The position numbers were made by a program, and so were the translations under genes. The notes under the pieces were generated by a model that had not been told where the DNA came from, searched no databases, and saw only the letters and a program-made list of their open reading frames with translations. From Rhyzopertha dominica (Eukaryota > Arthropoda > Insecta > Coleoptera > Bostrichidae), in contig QCXZ01000041.1 of assembly GCA_025024175.1 (NCBI GenBank), positions 46,061,786 through 46,125,785 of the forward strand: a stretch of 64,000 nucleotides of DNA, given 5' to 3'. Positions 46,546 to 58,619 of this stretch are shown here, in pieces (the first letter of the stretch is position 1; each line of letters begins with the position of its first letter).

Positions 46546-49500
46546 TATGTCTTTAACAGAACCTTCTGGATTTCAAAAATAATATTTCTGCCAGTGTTTA
46601 AGATAAGGTTGTATTTTGTGCTTTTCTTTGGGGTACTTCTAAGATTTTCATTTGACTCCTTTGTGTCCATTAATATGCCAAAATTGTTACACTTTTTTAG
46701 AAACTGATCGATCATTATCCAGTAAATCGCTTGTTTTTTATCAATTCGCAGTCCTGGACTATGAATTTAATTTCCATTTGTACATTATATCTGCACAGAT
46801 TATGTGTCCTTTTCAAATTCTTTTGTTCAACAAGTTCAATACGTTAAAGGGGACATTTTCTTTCCATTCTAGCATTTAAGTAGGTTTAAAAGACAGTTGT
46901 CTTGATTTCATTCTGTAATGGCAAGCAAAAGGTACATGTACGTTTGTAGATAAGGTCTGTATTTTCCATAACTTTCGCTTACTCTCGGGGAGGAGCATTT
47001 TATGTGTCGAATATTATAAAGCATAATGTTTACTATAAGAGACGAGAGATAGGTTTTGGTATATTTTAAACACTTTGTAATGATAGACCTTTTATTCGAG
47101 TAGATTTGTCTTATGCATTAGGTTAAATTCCACGAAGTCACTTCCATTGCGTATTTTTCATATAAATAATTTATAAATGTATAGCGGGTGAAACAATTAT
47201 AACACGTTGTTTCCATAAATCTTGTAACCTCCTGTAGAGTTTGACAGTGTTAACACAAATTATAGCTTTACCTTTTTGTAACAGTCTCTTTTTTGATTCA
47301 CTTTATTATCTTATTAGTTCAGAATAAAACTAATCATTGGGGTTAACGAATGACACTAAAACAAGAAAAAATCAATAGTGTGGAAAAAATGCAGTCAAAT
47401 TGTCATTGGGAACAAGAACCATAAGACCCATACTTAAGATGAGTCTACGAATCTCATTTTGATCCATTTTCCCCAAATTTGAATTAGCCTCTGCACTAAG
47501 TCTGTAAATTGTTGCTATGGTTACGCTCCTGTCGCCTGCCAAGAGTGTCCCAGAGATTCTTTATAAAGCCTCCTCTTGGCATTCTTTTATGGCTTAATTT
47601 TTTCCATGGCATGCTACTTAATTTGAGGATTATAATGCAATAAAGACTTGTAAGGGAGTGTTAAGAAAAGGTAAAGTTGCAATTTGTAGGAAGATTCAAC
47701 CCATCATACAAAAAAATCGGGCAAGGAGTTTGGACAGCAATTAACATCAATTTTGAATATTTTTTGGTGGTGCGTTAATTCCTTGGAGCAGTGTATATTT
47801 GGGTAGGCCTTTTTACCGGGTTTTGTTATACATAGGTATTATTCCATTCTTTTAAGTTTTTTGGAGGTTAGTAACAAAAATATTCCAGAAAAACCCCGTC
47901 ATACATTTTTTGTGAAAGGAACTGTATGAATTTTATCAATCCCGTAGACTTTCTCACTTTTAAGCTGGGAAGTACTTTATATATTCCATCGGTATCAAAT
48001 TTTCGTGAGAACTAAGATATTCCTGGAGTAGTTTCTATTAGTTCCTTTAACATTGATTGCTATACAATGATCTCCATATTGTGGGGCTCAAGAATACAGC
48101 AGCATGTTTCGAATTATAGGTTTGCTATCACCAAGTTTTTTGGGCAAACTCTAGACCTCGAGACCATCAACTCCATACTATCATTACCTGAAGGTGTCAT
48201 TTCGACTTTTCTCACTATATCACCTCCTCTTTCGTGCCAGTAATACGACAATTTTGATATGAATTTGTGCTGTCAACTATCTGTTTTACTACATCGAAAC
48301 CGATTTCAACAGCTGAAATATATATTTATAGAAAGTAGAATTCACGGTAGCACCTAAAATTTATGGACGTCTTAACAACTCAACGATATTTCAGTACGTT
48401 CTCAAATAAAACTGTTCGGTTCAATTTCCAGTCGTAAAGTTTGTGGTGGCTCGTGACAACACTCTTTAAACTAATATTGATTTAGATGTAAATATACCCG
48501 AGAATTTGTGTAACTGTTTACCAGGTTTTGCGGTACGTTCAGTAGCGTGGAACGCGGTTTCAATGTAACAACTAACACTTGCAGATTGGTGTCGCCTGTT
48601 TTGTATTGCGTCATGCTTGATCGTCTTTTTTGAGGATTGTAGAGGAGTTATTTGCAGCACCGATGTGTAAATGCAATTAAATGTTATTTCGTTATTTGGA
48701 ACTGTCGCAACAGTTCTGGTTTCATACTTCGTTTCATACCAAAATTATCCGACGCTAAAATTATTTTACTATTGGTTTCATATTTCTAAATCTACTGTAC
48801 TCAGTTTTACAGAATGCTTAGTTGTTATTCAAGGAGGGAGTAGATAATTATCTTATAAAATTTTTACTCTGGCTATGGGTAAACTGTCTTTGTTCACCTA
48901 TAATTTTCACTTATATCAAGGTTTAATTTTCGCAATTACATTTTATGATTTATTTTCGCCACTTCTATTAAAAAGCAGTACAAACAAATTAAATGCTCGC
49001 GATAATTGTACAGAGTGTTCGCGTCTCGACAAAAAAAAGAGAATGTTATAAAAATTAAGACCATTTGAAAACCGAAAAATACCGATATTAGCCATAATTT
49101 GTCAATTTTTCAAAATAACTATAGATACTGAGTATTATATTGCTCGGTAGCTAAAAAAGTTCCCGACTTTATGAATCTGCAAATGCACTTTGATCCCAAA
49201 AATTACTACATATATAACAAACGAATGCACTATTTTATTAAAGCTAAACTTATTTATAACTTTTGTATTTATATTTTTTCTTCTCTGAAACCAGAAACAA
49301 ACGAGATAATAGGATTTAAAGAAATGATGGAAATTTGTTTTTTTTTTGTCACAGTCTAGTAAGCCATAAAAATTTATTCGTTAAAAACCACAACCTGTAT
49401 TACGTTGAGCCGACAAGGTTTTTACATGCATAAGAACAGTGACAGTGTTCTGCTTGTGGTGCTGCAAAATCATCAGAATTAATGATAATTGACAAGTAAA

Positions 49501-49639
49501 GAATACCTATCAAAAATGATTCAATCAAGTGTTTATTATTAATTTTACATAAAAATGTCATTAATAAGAGTTATTATTTCTCTCTTTTAAGCTAAAATCA
49601 ACTCTGTATCTCTGTATTTAGAATCTAAACCAATCACAT
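46546..49639. other. AT-rich DNA without supported gene
   Basis: No recognisable domain, splice-bounded exon or bounded repeat. Short frames at 48466-48660 and 49171-49359 are unsupported. Confidence 0.45.
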
Positions 49640-50640
49640 ACCTCAATTTAAGGTGATGTCGTGGTTACTGGGTTGAATTTATCTAACATCGGCTTTAATA
49701 AAGAGAAGAGAAACCGGCCCTTTGTCTATACAAATAAACTTTTGGATGATCATTTCTTGCATTTTTCAAATAATTATTGTTCGAAATATTAGTTTAAAAC
49801 ATACGTCTTTCTTTTCATCTAGGCTTTTCACTTCCTGCCTATTTTTGAAAATCTCGATTGCTTCAAACATTATACATTTTATATACAACATTTATATCCC
49901 TATATATATACATTTTATACACAACATTTATATCCTTATATATATGCTTGTTAACTGTCGAGTGTTTGGTAGTTCTCTTTTAGGTATGTTCACTAATGGC
50001 AGAATACTTATTTTATTATGGTGTTCTTTTTACTCTGTCTTCCAATTTCCGCGCTGTTTCGCCTATAAAAGTTGATGTATACATAATTTGCAAAATATTT
50101 TGTACCCTCCTGATTTATTTCATATTTTCTGTTGTCATAAAAAATATCCAAATTCTGTTTTATAGTGTTGGTTGCTTTTAGGCTGATTGTAAGATTTGTG
50201 TTTTTCTGTATTATTCGTCCTAAGTATGTTATTGTTCTATACTCTTAGGTTCAGTCTTTTCCTCCTTTCGTATTTCTCTTTTTTTTTCTATTATTACTTG
50301 CATTTTCCTGTTCATTTTCTTTCACGTTTTTGCTTATTTTCTCTATTTCTTTGGCATCATATCCGTTGTTGACACCCATCTGTTTTATTGTGGTAACTTC
50401 TTGTCGGTATTCTTCCGTTGTTATGGGTAATTTCTCTATTCTGTTGACGTATGGGTTGCCATCTTATTTTTCTCTGGGCTGATTTGATGAGTTACTTTAT
50501 GGTTGTGAACAGACACAACTGATTATTTTCTATAACTATCGAATTGTATTTCCTTTCCTGTTTTAATTATTTTTATGTCTTAGAAGTTAATTTTGTTATC
50601 TTATTCTATTTCCTTCATAAACTTAAACTTATTGTTGCTT
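49640..50640 (-). pseudogene. Penelope-like element, RT C-terminus and GIY-YIG part
   Basis: Read on the minus strand, broken frames show LPITTEEYRQEVTTIKQMG and VNNGYDAKEIEKI (the post-RT 'El..i..ia..NGY....i' region, about 50330-50450). Then come TITYLGRI and LKATNTIKQNLDIF (linker, about 50150-50250) and FIGETARKLEDRVK (GIY-YIG core, about 50030-50075). The order RT tail, linker, GIY-YIG is that of canonical Penelope elements. Multiple stops. Confidence 0.65.
49874..49945. repeat. Two-copy 36-bp tandem repeat
   Basis: Units 49874-49909 and 49910-49945 differ at only two positions and contain TATATATAT ends; a simple local duplication inside the Penelope remnant. Confidence 0.8.
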
Positions 50641-50689
50641 CATCAAAATATAATGAAAAAACTCTAACCACAGTCAATGAGAGAGCCTA

Positions 50690-50900
50690 AATAGTAAATA
50701 CGCATTTCCGCAGCTTCGGTAGAGGTCCTTCATCCAAAGTGGACTCAAGTCAACTAAACATTATTATTTATACTATTTGAATTTCATGCTTGGGTGAATC
50801 CCTTATCTAAATAGTTTAAACAACCCAGACCTTGGAGTCGGGCCTAAATCTGAATTCATTGAAGTATCCCAAACCTGAAATGAGCTAAATGTTCTTTCAA
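50690..50900 (-). pseudogene. Penelope-like 3' tail, minus copy
   Basis: The minus strand reads MNSDLGPTPRSGLFKLF, the C-terminal peptide of Penelope-like ORFs, then a stop and 3' sequence with AAGGGATTCACCCAAGC. Inverted homolog of 51130-51290. Confidence 0.6.
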
Positions 50901-50984
50901 TCTAACTCCTATGGAACACCTGGTCTGCTCAATATATTAAAGATCACTACTACTACTACTACATTGTATTTGATATATTTTAGG

Positions 50985-51290
50985 TTTGGGAGGTTTGGTA
51001 GGTCAAGTATCGGCTAACATATTAAAGAGACGTCTCACACCATAACTTGTAAAACCTTAAAACTAATTAAACAAATTTCTAACAATATGGAACTGAACGC
51101 CTTTGATAGCATCTTGATCCAAAGGAACGAAGATACTTTAATGATTTCAGGTTTAGGGCCGATACCAAGATCCGCGTTGTTTGAACTAATTAGATAAGGG
51201 ATTCACTCAAGCGTGAAATTGCAGTAGCATAAATAATGATGTTTTGTTGACCTGAGTCAAGTCAAGTCAAGAAGTCCTTCACTTTACAGA
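50985..51290 (+). pseudogene. Penelope-like 3' tail, plus copy
   Basis: The + strand reads FGRFGRSSIG, HIKETSHTIT, NNMELNAFDSILIQRNEDTL and ISGLGPIPRSALFELI. This is the GIY-YIG C-terminal half and the final peptide of the same Penelope family as 43195-43345 and, in opposite orientation, 50690-50900. One in-frame stop near 51013. With the minus copy it forms an inverted pair. Confidence 0.65.
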
Positions 51291-51559
51291 AGATGGCAGC
51301 TTGAAATACATATTTATGCTCTCTAAATCATTGTGGTCACGGTTCATTTTAATGAATACTGCTTTAATAAATGCAACACCTGATTTGATCAATACTGGCA
51401 CATTCTAAACTCCGTCTAATAACGCACAATTTGAATGTTGAATTGTATACACATGTCTTTTTCTCGAGATGTGTCACTGCTGCCTCAGGTGAACCATATC
51501 GTATTGCAACCGGGCGTTTAATAACCACCCAGCAGAATCACGACTCCGTCTGTTAATTG

Positions 51560-51734
51560 CCCCAGCACGATGACATCATCACCTAGCACCGTTTTGCATC
51601 TCGTCACGAAACCACAGCGATTACCCGCGCAATCGACGTGTCCTCCATTACCCGACCCATCCCTCACGCATCACACCCTAATCTCTTCCGCCCGGCATTG
51701 TGTCTCGCGGCTGATCCCGCCTCTGCTCTTCCAG
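51560..51734 (+). promoter_or_regulatory. GC-rich region upstream of coding exon, with acceptor candidate
   Basis: Composition rises abruptly. It contains a CRE-like TGACATCATC word at 51569 and ends in a pyrimidine-rich CTCTGCTCTTCCAG (51721-51734), a good 3' splice site. Either a proximal promoter with alternative start or the intron end before the exon. Confidence 0.4.
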
Positions 51735-52009
51735 CTCATCATCTCTCGCTAAAGCATGTCGATAAGCGCGCGACAGTGACTGAGTGATCGCGAACCGCGA
51801 ATCCACATGCTGCCGGAAGTGCTGGATAACGGCCTGAGGAGCCCCAACAACAACACGGGGCTGCCGAGGGCCAGGGGCAGCCTCTGCCTCAGTCCCGTCA
51901 CCGGGACCTTCGTCGTGGACAACAAGAGGAGGAGCTGGTGCGGCACGCCGTCGGGCACGCAGCAGTTTTCGGCGAGGAGATATGGGGAACTCGGGCAGTT
52001 CAAGCCACG
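51735..52009 (+). CDS. First coding exon of an unrecognised host gene
   Basis: The ATG at 51807 is the first codon after an in-frame TGA at about 51776, so it is a natural start. It opens 67 codons plus two bases, ending at a strong donor CCACG|GTAAGTTT (52009/52010). Codon use is GC-rich and unlike the surrounding transposon debris. The peptide is Gly/Ser/Arg-rich with blocks SLCLSPVTGTFVVDNKRRSW and YGELGQFKP; no signal peptide, membrane segment or domain known to me, so probably a disordered N-terminus of a cytoplasmic or nuclear protein. Bases 51735-51806 would be 5' UTR after an acceptor at 51734. The leftover phase (two bases, CG) fits the exon at 63359. The longer frame on the opposite strand is judged a shadow because it lacks splice logic. 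Confidence 0.6.
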
Positions 52010-52371
52010 GTAAGTTTGATGTGCGAAAGAGAGATTCCGGGAAATGATTTTCGTTATTTCTGATGACGTATTTTCAAACTCTTTATAAAACCACATAACC
52101 AATTTGTCTTTCTTTCTAGTCTCTTTATACAGATAAAATGACATGAAATTCAAAATAAAAATTATTTGCAAAAATTAGAATAAGCAGCGAAATAGATAAT
52201 TTAAGGCTTCCAAGTAAATGTATTTTGAAGTCATTGGAACAGAGCAGTGTTGCTATGAGGAAGATTGGTCGTCATCAAGTGACTTTGGCCTTCACATTTA
52301 ATTAATTAACAAGGTTCTGAATTAGCAAAAAGGCACATTTTGCACACTCAAATGTTGAAATTGTAGTCCGT
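52010..52371. other. Start of intron, nothing recognised
   Basis: AT-rich DNA after the donor site. Confidence 0.45.
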
Positions 52372-52708
52372 TTACAAGTTGACATTGTCCATGTTGCACA
52401 TAGACACTCTGGACTCCAATTTTGACCACCAGTGTGCGTGGAAATCTACATATACTCTACTTTTTAAACGACCCCACACCAAAAGTCCTAAGGGATCGAG
52501 CCTGACGGAAGTGATGGCCATTCTACAACCTCTAGACCTTGTCCATCTATTGATAAAAACGTCATCCAGCAATGGACGTATCGCTGCATCAAAATATGCC
52601 GATGCACCATCTTGCTGGAACCAAACGTCTTCTTTTGGAATAAATAAATCCAGCTCATTCGAAAATATCTCATCCAGTGTAGCTACCAAATGATCTCTGA
52701 GAAATTCT

Positions 52709-52722
52709 AGATACCTGGCCCT
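52709..52722. repeat. Left 14-bp target duplication of the LINE
   Basis: AGATACCTGGCCCT, repeated at 53381-53394. Confidence 0.75.
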
Positions 52723-53380
52723 GATCGTAACACATTAGTAAGGTTGGCCCAACATAATCGGGTTAACTTGATTTGGGTGCCTGCTCATGAAGGCAATGAA
52801 AGGGCTGATGAATTAGCGAGGAAGGCGGCGTCCGCACCTTATCTCGGACCACAACCTTCCATCGCCATTCTAGAAAGCAGACTGAGGGCCGAAATCACAA
52901 AGTGGCTTGGTCGTCACTTTTACCTGTATTGAGAAGACGCGCCGGAACTGAGGCAATCTAGGGCCTTCATCACTGGACCTTTGCCCAGGAACGCAAATGG
53001 CTTTTAAGTCGGTGTCGTTCTCAATTGCGATTAGTGGTGGGTGTCCTTACGGGACACTGCCGGCTCAATAAACACCTATATAATATGGGTGTAGTGGAAA
53101 GTAGCACCTGTAGGTTCTGCTCAGAAGAGGAGGAAACTCCGATTCACCTCCTTACCAACTGCGGACCGCTGGGGGGCAAAAGGTTTGGAGAGTTTGGGTC
53201 TCAATTTATTAAGACTGCAGATCTTCATAGATTACCTTGGAAAGAGACACTGCACTTCTTTGAGAAGGCAGGACNCTTCTAAGCTACGGTACGGGCACAA
53301 TGGATCGAAAGGTCTAAGTGCAGCGCCCCGCCCCATCTGCGGGGTCGCACCGCAGAAGATAGATAGATAGATAGATAGAT
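52723..53380 (+). mobile_element. 5'-truncated RNase-H LINE (I/LOA/R1-type), dead on arrival
   Basis: The + frame gives the end of an RNase H domain, VNLIWVPAHEGNERADELAR (52765-52824), with the last catalytic Asp in 'ERADELA'. It is followed, after a stop, by a CCHC-like knuckle CRFCSEEEETPIHLLTNC (53111-53164), the standard C-terminus of RNase-H-bearing LINE ORF2 proteins. The element ends in a GATA-type simple repeat tail (53357-53384) and is flanked by a 14-bp duplication inside a mariner transposase. Only the last ~650 bp inserted, as usual for target-primed reverse transcription. Confidence 0.75.
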
Positions 53381-53384
53381 AGAT
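53357..53384. repeat. (GATA)n tail
   Basis: About seven AGAT/GATA units. They form the LINE's 3' tail, and its last bases overlap the right target duplication. Confidence 0.9.
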
Positions 53385-53759
53385 ACCTGGCCCTCGTGNG
53401 ATTATCTTCAAAAAAGTAAGGACCAATGGTGCCTGACCAGACGGTAAGCTTCTTCATGGAGCCAGTGCAAATTCTCTCTTGCCCAGTAGCGACGATTGCC
53501 CAGTAGCGATACCATTTAAATAAAGACTTGCAGATATTAAAGAGTTAATGTCTTCATCATATTTTCTCATCAGCACCTCATAAAACTTCTCTCGAAGTTC
53601 ATAAATCACTTGGATTTTAATTCGATTCGAAAATTTTTGGAATAAATTCACACGCTGGAAATTCTTACAAAAGTAGTTTCATATTTGTATCAAAGTTTAA
53701 ACAAGCTCTCTTAATTATCTTTATTGTATAACAAAATTCAAATAACCGACAAGGGACCG

Positions 53760-54560
53760 TTATTTTTAATTTACCTTAGTTTTTCTCTGATGCCCTGCAT
53801 CATCCTTTGGACAATTTCCCTAATTTTTTCTTAAAATTCGGCGGCCCAATTGATCTTCATTTTCTACTTCCCCTCCATTATTATTGACCTTCCGACTCAA
53901 TATTGCCCAGAACTTTTCAAATGGTTGAGCGTGAGGTGAGCTAAGGGGATTGTCTCTTTTTGGCACAAAGTCATACCAATCGCTTGTCAATCTCGCATAA
54001 TGGGATCTGACCAAAACATTATTATTTATTCATCTACGTGTTCACAAATTGAAGCAGCTTAGAAAGACATCTTTGGGTATAACGCTTCGCTCAGCACCAA
54101 TGTAGGGCTGCAAGATAAAGCCAGCCTCAGAAACGGCACACCATAACAAAATTTTGTTTTCAAACTTTTTCTACTTTTAAATTTAACATCATTAGGGACA
54201 TCTCCGTAATCGTAATCATTTAGCTTCATCTCATCATCTTAGATAATGTGAAATACTTGTCGTCCATCACAATCAATTTGTTGACGAAATGCACTCGTCT
54301 CAACGCGCAGCAATATCTCAGAATTCGCTATAATTGAGCCTTTATCTATTTTGGAGCTTTCCTCCTTTTATCGAACGACCTTAGAAATCCCCAATATTGG
54401 GTATATTAAAAAAATCATTTGGTGACATTATATCGTCTTCAAATTTTTAATTTTTGCAAATAACCCTTCTTTTGTAATTACTAATGGTTAAACGCTGTCT
54501 TGCGATACAAGCATATGTTAGTTAATAATGTCATATCGATCTTATACCAAACATTTTTGG
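53760..54560 (-). pseudogene. Second IS630/Tc1-type transposase remnant
   Basis: The minus strand shows IVMDDKYFTLS (first catalytic Asp block, about 54245-54280), FENKILLWCAVSEAGFI and LQPYIGAERSVI (central strand block, about 54080-54160), then SHYARLTSDWYDFVPKRDNP and PHAQPFEKFWAILSRKV (C-terminal block, 53850-53990). This order and the 'DNPp..P...PiE.FWa.Lk..V' motif mark an insect Tc1-like family distinct from the one at 52.4 kb. The usual catalytic Asp/Glu in 'RPIE' is Glu-like here (QPFE). Several frameshifts. Confidence 0.7.
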
Positions 54561-56759
54561 GAACATTAGGCAATAAAAATGCGCAATATCAGAAAAACGT
54601 GCAACAAATTCTTGCTAAATTATAACACTCCAACCCCAACTCCAGGCCAAAAAAGAAGCATATAAAGGTTTTTGCAACTATATTGCGAAAGTGAAGAAGC
54701 AATTTGTAAATCTGGCGTCTAGTTTATTTTTTATTTATTAATGTAGTTTATACCTATGTGAATATGTGTAAAGCAAAAAACTATAGCTCTAAAACTCTAG
54801 CAGCTTTGACGTTCCCATAGCTTAAAGCAGTCTGTTTTTGATCGTGCTGCCTTACGTTTGCTTTTTTATAAAATTGAACTTACTAATACTGTAGAATATG
54901 TATTAGTACAGTAGTAGTACAGCAGTAGTTCTTGTTCAACTACAGTTCCTGTATAAAACGTGAAAGTACGTTGAACATCAAAAACCAAGAAAGTCGTTCT
55001 ATCTACCCATCTACTTACATACAACTTTATAGAAATAATAAATATTAGCAATCAAACCTATAATTTGCATATTCGTATGAAAAATATCGAAAAAGATAAA
55101 AGAATAACCACAAAAATCTAAAATACTGTTTATAACTTTCTGGATGTCCAATATTGATGACGGATCGGTTTTATTGATACGGCGAGTTGATCTCATTATT
55201 AGCGTCCGGACTACATTTTCATTATCATAAAGTGGATTTGTGTATAATGAAAGCGTCAAATTTGTGATACCAGAATCATTGTCTTTGTGCTAATGTTTTG
55301 AATGATTGACTAATCCTTGTGTTCCAGTGGTTTTCTTATGAACAACGATATTAGCACATTTATTAATTATTTGAAGGGTTTACTTTCATTAGAAGTTATT
55401 TTGCTGTATTATAAACTGATGCCTACAATACTAAGACATTTGACATGGCCCTTCCTGTTTTAGAAGCAGCAATTCCCATTCAATGAGTAATATTCAGACA
55501 ACGATAATAGGTAAATGCTATTTATACACTAGACATTAATTGTGTTGACGAACTTTAACAAAGGCGAAACAGCTACGATACGGACTTGGATTTTTTCCTT
55601 ATCCATACAGTCTTATTGAGCAGTTGTTCCCATATTCAATACTCGTGTCAAGTATGAACATGCGGTTCTCAGTCGAAATCTTTTTAAAAATATCAATATT
55701 ATTAAAAACAAGCTATCCGAGATTCGCAAACCCAATATTTACCCATTGTAGACCTCAACAAAACAAGTATTAACACTCTAAACATATACTTCCGCTAAAA
55801 GGTATGAGGTAGATGAACTCCTAGCACAACCAACGTAATGCGTTGGTGGTATTTGTATATTAGTCATTGAGCACCGCATGTTATTCCTAGTTACTTAATA
55901 GGGCATCTAAATGGATTGCGTTGATGAATATAAACTGGCAGATTATCTTTCCTTCATTTGCCTTTGGTTAAGATCGAAAAAACGTGTTAGCCTCTTACGA
56001 AAGCTGAAGAATGCAGAGAACGTGAACACGAACTTTAAAACAATGTGTTCGTGAACATTGCTGTCACGGTAATTAGTAGGAAAGCTAGCGTTGCACAATC
56101 TACCTTGGCATTGTTAGTGGCTTAATTGCATATTAGAAATCAGAACAATTGACGGTATTTCTTGTGAGAACATCATTTATGGTTTGCATTAAGTAGACTG
56201 TCTACTAGCGTACGAGGAGCATTATGAGAGTAGTTTTATTAAGAAGACTGACAGAAATTTATGGTCTTGGGATCCATAAAATTATAGTGTTAGGATGTTG
56301 TTAACTGTTTTGCATTACACACTAGTTTTTTTTGTTTACTGAAACGAGATTAACGAAGCGGTTGGCGGTATGTTCATTATTTGTGAAAACTTACATTTAA
56401 TACACTAATTCAAAGTTGTTTACAACTTCACTAGAATAGTCATAAAAATAGCGGGCCAATGGAATGGAAAAGATGTTTCATAATGTCGATTTGAAAGAGT
56501 GACATGCCGAAATATATAAATTATGTCATTTATATTACTGGAAAGAAATATAAAACCGCAAACAACTAAAAGCACTGTCGCGAAGAAATCAGAAATACGA
56601 AATATTTTTGCGATTATATAGAATTGCACTTGCCCTTTTAGGGCCATGAAAAGTTTTTGTCAAAAGTGCAGTCTTTGTATAGGAACGTTCTTGATCATCA
56701 TACATTTATAGCAAGAGATTTTAATGTATTCTATACTAATATACAGTCATTGAACAGGA
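54561..56759. other. AT-rich DNA without supported gene
   Basis: Frames at 54866-55259 and 56420-56647 are hydrophobic by composition only. Short (TAGTAGTACAG)-like repeats near 54905. Confidence 0.45.
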
Positions 56760-58070
56760 CAAGGCCGATGAACTATAATTTTATTTGTTTGAAAATTGGT
56801 CCTGGCTGAATGCTCTTTTTCAATAAATTTTATTAACTATAAAATGCCGTAGTTAATCTAAAAGTGGTGGTACTGGTTTGGTGCAGCTCACAAATTGATT
56901 GTAAATGTTTTGTTCTTAATCGTCTTTCTATGGAACGAGACTTCGAGGTTTGTGGAGTCTAACGGAAATTTAAAAACCTTTTTTATTCAATTAGCCATGG
57001 TTATGGAATTTGTATACGAGCCTGCATGCTTACTTTTAGTAAATGATGATTTTAACATAGATCTAATGACAACTCTAAAAATAAAAAACAATTATTAATA
57101 TTACTGTCATCTTTTGGTGTTGGACATTTGCTGAAGGACCTACAAGAGTCTGTTTTACCACAAGTTCTTTGATTGATAATTTCTATACGAATATAGATCT
57201 AATCGATAATATTAAAGTCAAAGACAATGTCATCTCAGATCATAGAACGATCTTATATCAGTCAAATCTGAAGGGAACTTTGTCAGAAAAAAGGTCATAG
57301 TTTTGGCAGATGCTTTGGCCAGCGTGAGATAGCTCTCTTCAAAGATGCACTGGCAGTTGAGTGCTGAGAAGCTGTATACAGTGATTTGAAGTTTTCTTCA
57401 CTATATTCCTATGTCTCTTTAATGTGTGTTTTCTACTCAATAAAGTTACAATATGTTTTAATAGAAAGTCCTGGATCGCTAACCAAATCAGAGAAGCCTG
57501 TGAGAAATTGAAAGATCTACTTCAGTTGAGTCGGGAGTACCCTGTACTGCAAGATATCAATAAAGTTAGGAAAAAAACCAACATAAATGTCTAAAAAATA
57601 TATACAAAGTTTAATCACTTCCAAAACAAAATTTTAAATTCTGATAATCAAATTAAGGCTACTTGGGAAGTCATAAGTTCAATCAATACTTATAATAAAC
57701 ACAGTAACAATAAAATTACAGTAAGAGTGGGTAACACTAAAACAAATTTGTTCTAATTTTAATAATTTTTGTTTTATGGAAACCGCATGTAGGATACAGA
57801 AACCAATTCCAACACTCAATATAAGAACAATGCTGCTTTCTTGTCGAACAGTACGACTTTGCTTCCGTATTAAAAAATCAAATATCTGCTGGATTTGACG
57901 ATATTCCTCTGTTCTTATTAAAAAGAGTTGCCTTTACAATAACAACACCTATACTCAGATAATTAACGAATAATTAAAAACTGGTATTTTCCCCAATATA
58001 TTAAAAACAGCTCGAGTTAGGAGACCGATAACTATATTTTAGGTTCCCACTAAACATTTATGTAGGAATC
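56760..58070 (+). pseudogene. Decayed LINE: endonuclease plus start of reverse transcriptase
   Basis: Broken + frames show NDDFNIDLM at about 57045 (apurinic endonuclease motif 'GDFNIDL'). Then come GPTRVCFTTSSLIDNFYTNI (57136-57195) and DNVISDHRTIL (57223-57255), the 'pTR...SS.iDnifTN....iSDH' end of the endonuclease. Further on, ATWEVISSIN (57658) and GFDDIP-like (57895) match the entry of the RT domain. All frames are interrupted, so the copy is old. Jockey/CR1-like rather than RTE by motif style. Confidence 0.65.
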
Positions 58071-58619
58071 TGGCGATAGCCTCGATATATATTATCCCCC
58101 TTCTTGTGCCGGTATATAGATCTAATAAGCACTTTACGCAAAATTGTAGTATACACCATTACCCCACCCGAAGCTACTGTCATTTTTTTCATAAGAAAAA
58201 GATTTTGGAACATCATCATCAACGTGCAACATTTCTGAATCATAACCTGCTACAACTTCCACTTCACGAGCCTTGATGGCATATTTTACGTCAAAGAATT
58301 ATGACCCAAACCAAAGTGAAAAGTACATGAACGATTTTAATTTCTGTAAATAATTGTTCTGACTACACATTTACCTTCAATAACAATAAGTACTAGGGTA
58401 CTTGGTCAAAAATTTTAAATCCAATTCTAGGAAACCCATTCCGAATATAAATGTTACCTTTAACAACCAGTATCCCACAACCGCGGTAAATTGTCTTCTG
58501 AACTATCGAAACACTACTATATTTGGTACTAAATCATCTTGAACCATGATGCCAGCATCGAATTCATTCATTATTGTTATTTATAAGCTTTTACAACCTA
58601 AATTTCGACAACTTTTTTA
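58071..58619. other. AT-rich DNA, possible further LINE debris
   Basis: No motif that can be named. Confidence 0.35.

Larger units (their letters stand above)
52372..53660 (-). pseudogene. Mariner-like transposase, split by a LINE insertion
   Basis: Minus-strand blocks lie on both sides of a LINE. On the right side: RRYWARENLHWLHEEAYRL and SGTIGPYFFED (53400-53510). On the left side: RARYLEFLRDHLVATLDEIF (52640-52715), then DVWFQQDGASAYF (second catalytic Asp), and a shifted C-terminal region ending in SRVYVDF at 52440. The target sequence AGATACCTGGCCCT on both sides of the LINE encodes the same point of the transposase, showing one gene interrupted later. The last catalytic block reads LDPLGLLVWG, with the Asp position lost or shifted. 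A small duplication (GCCCAGTAGCGA) lies at 53480-53505. Confidence 0.75.

Noticed and set aside
47640..48260. Possible retroelement coding on the minus strand
   Set aside because: Some protein-like runs between stops but no motif could be tied to a known family.
51749..52171. 140-residue minus frame over the 51.8-kb exon
   Set aside because: Shadow of the + strand exon, which has a start after a stop, a donor and a phase-matched downstream exon.
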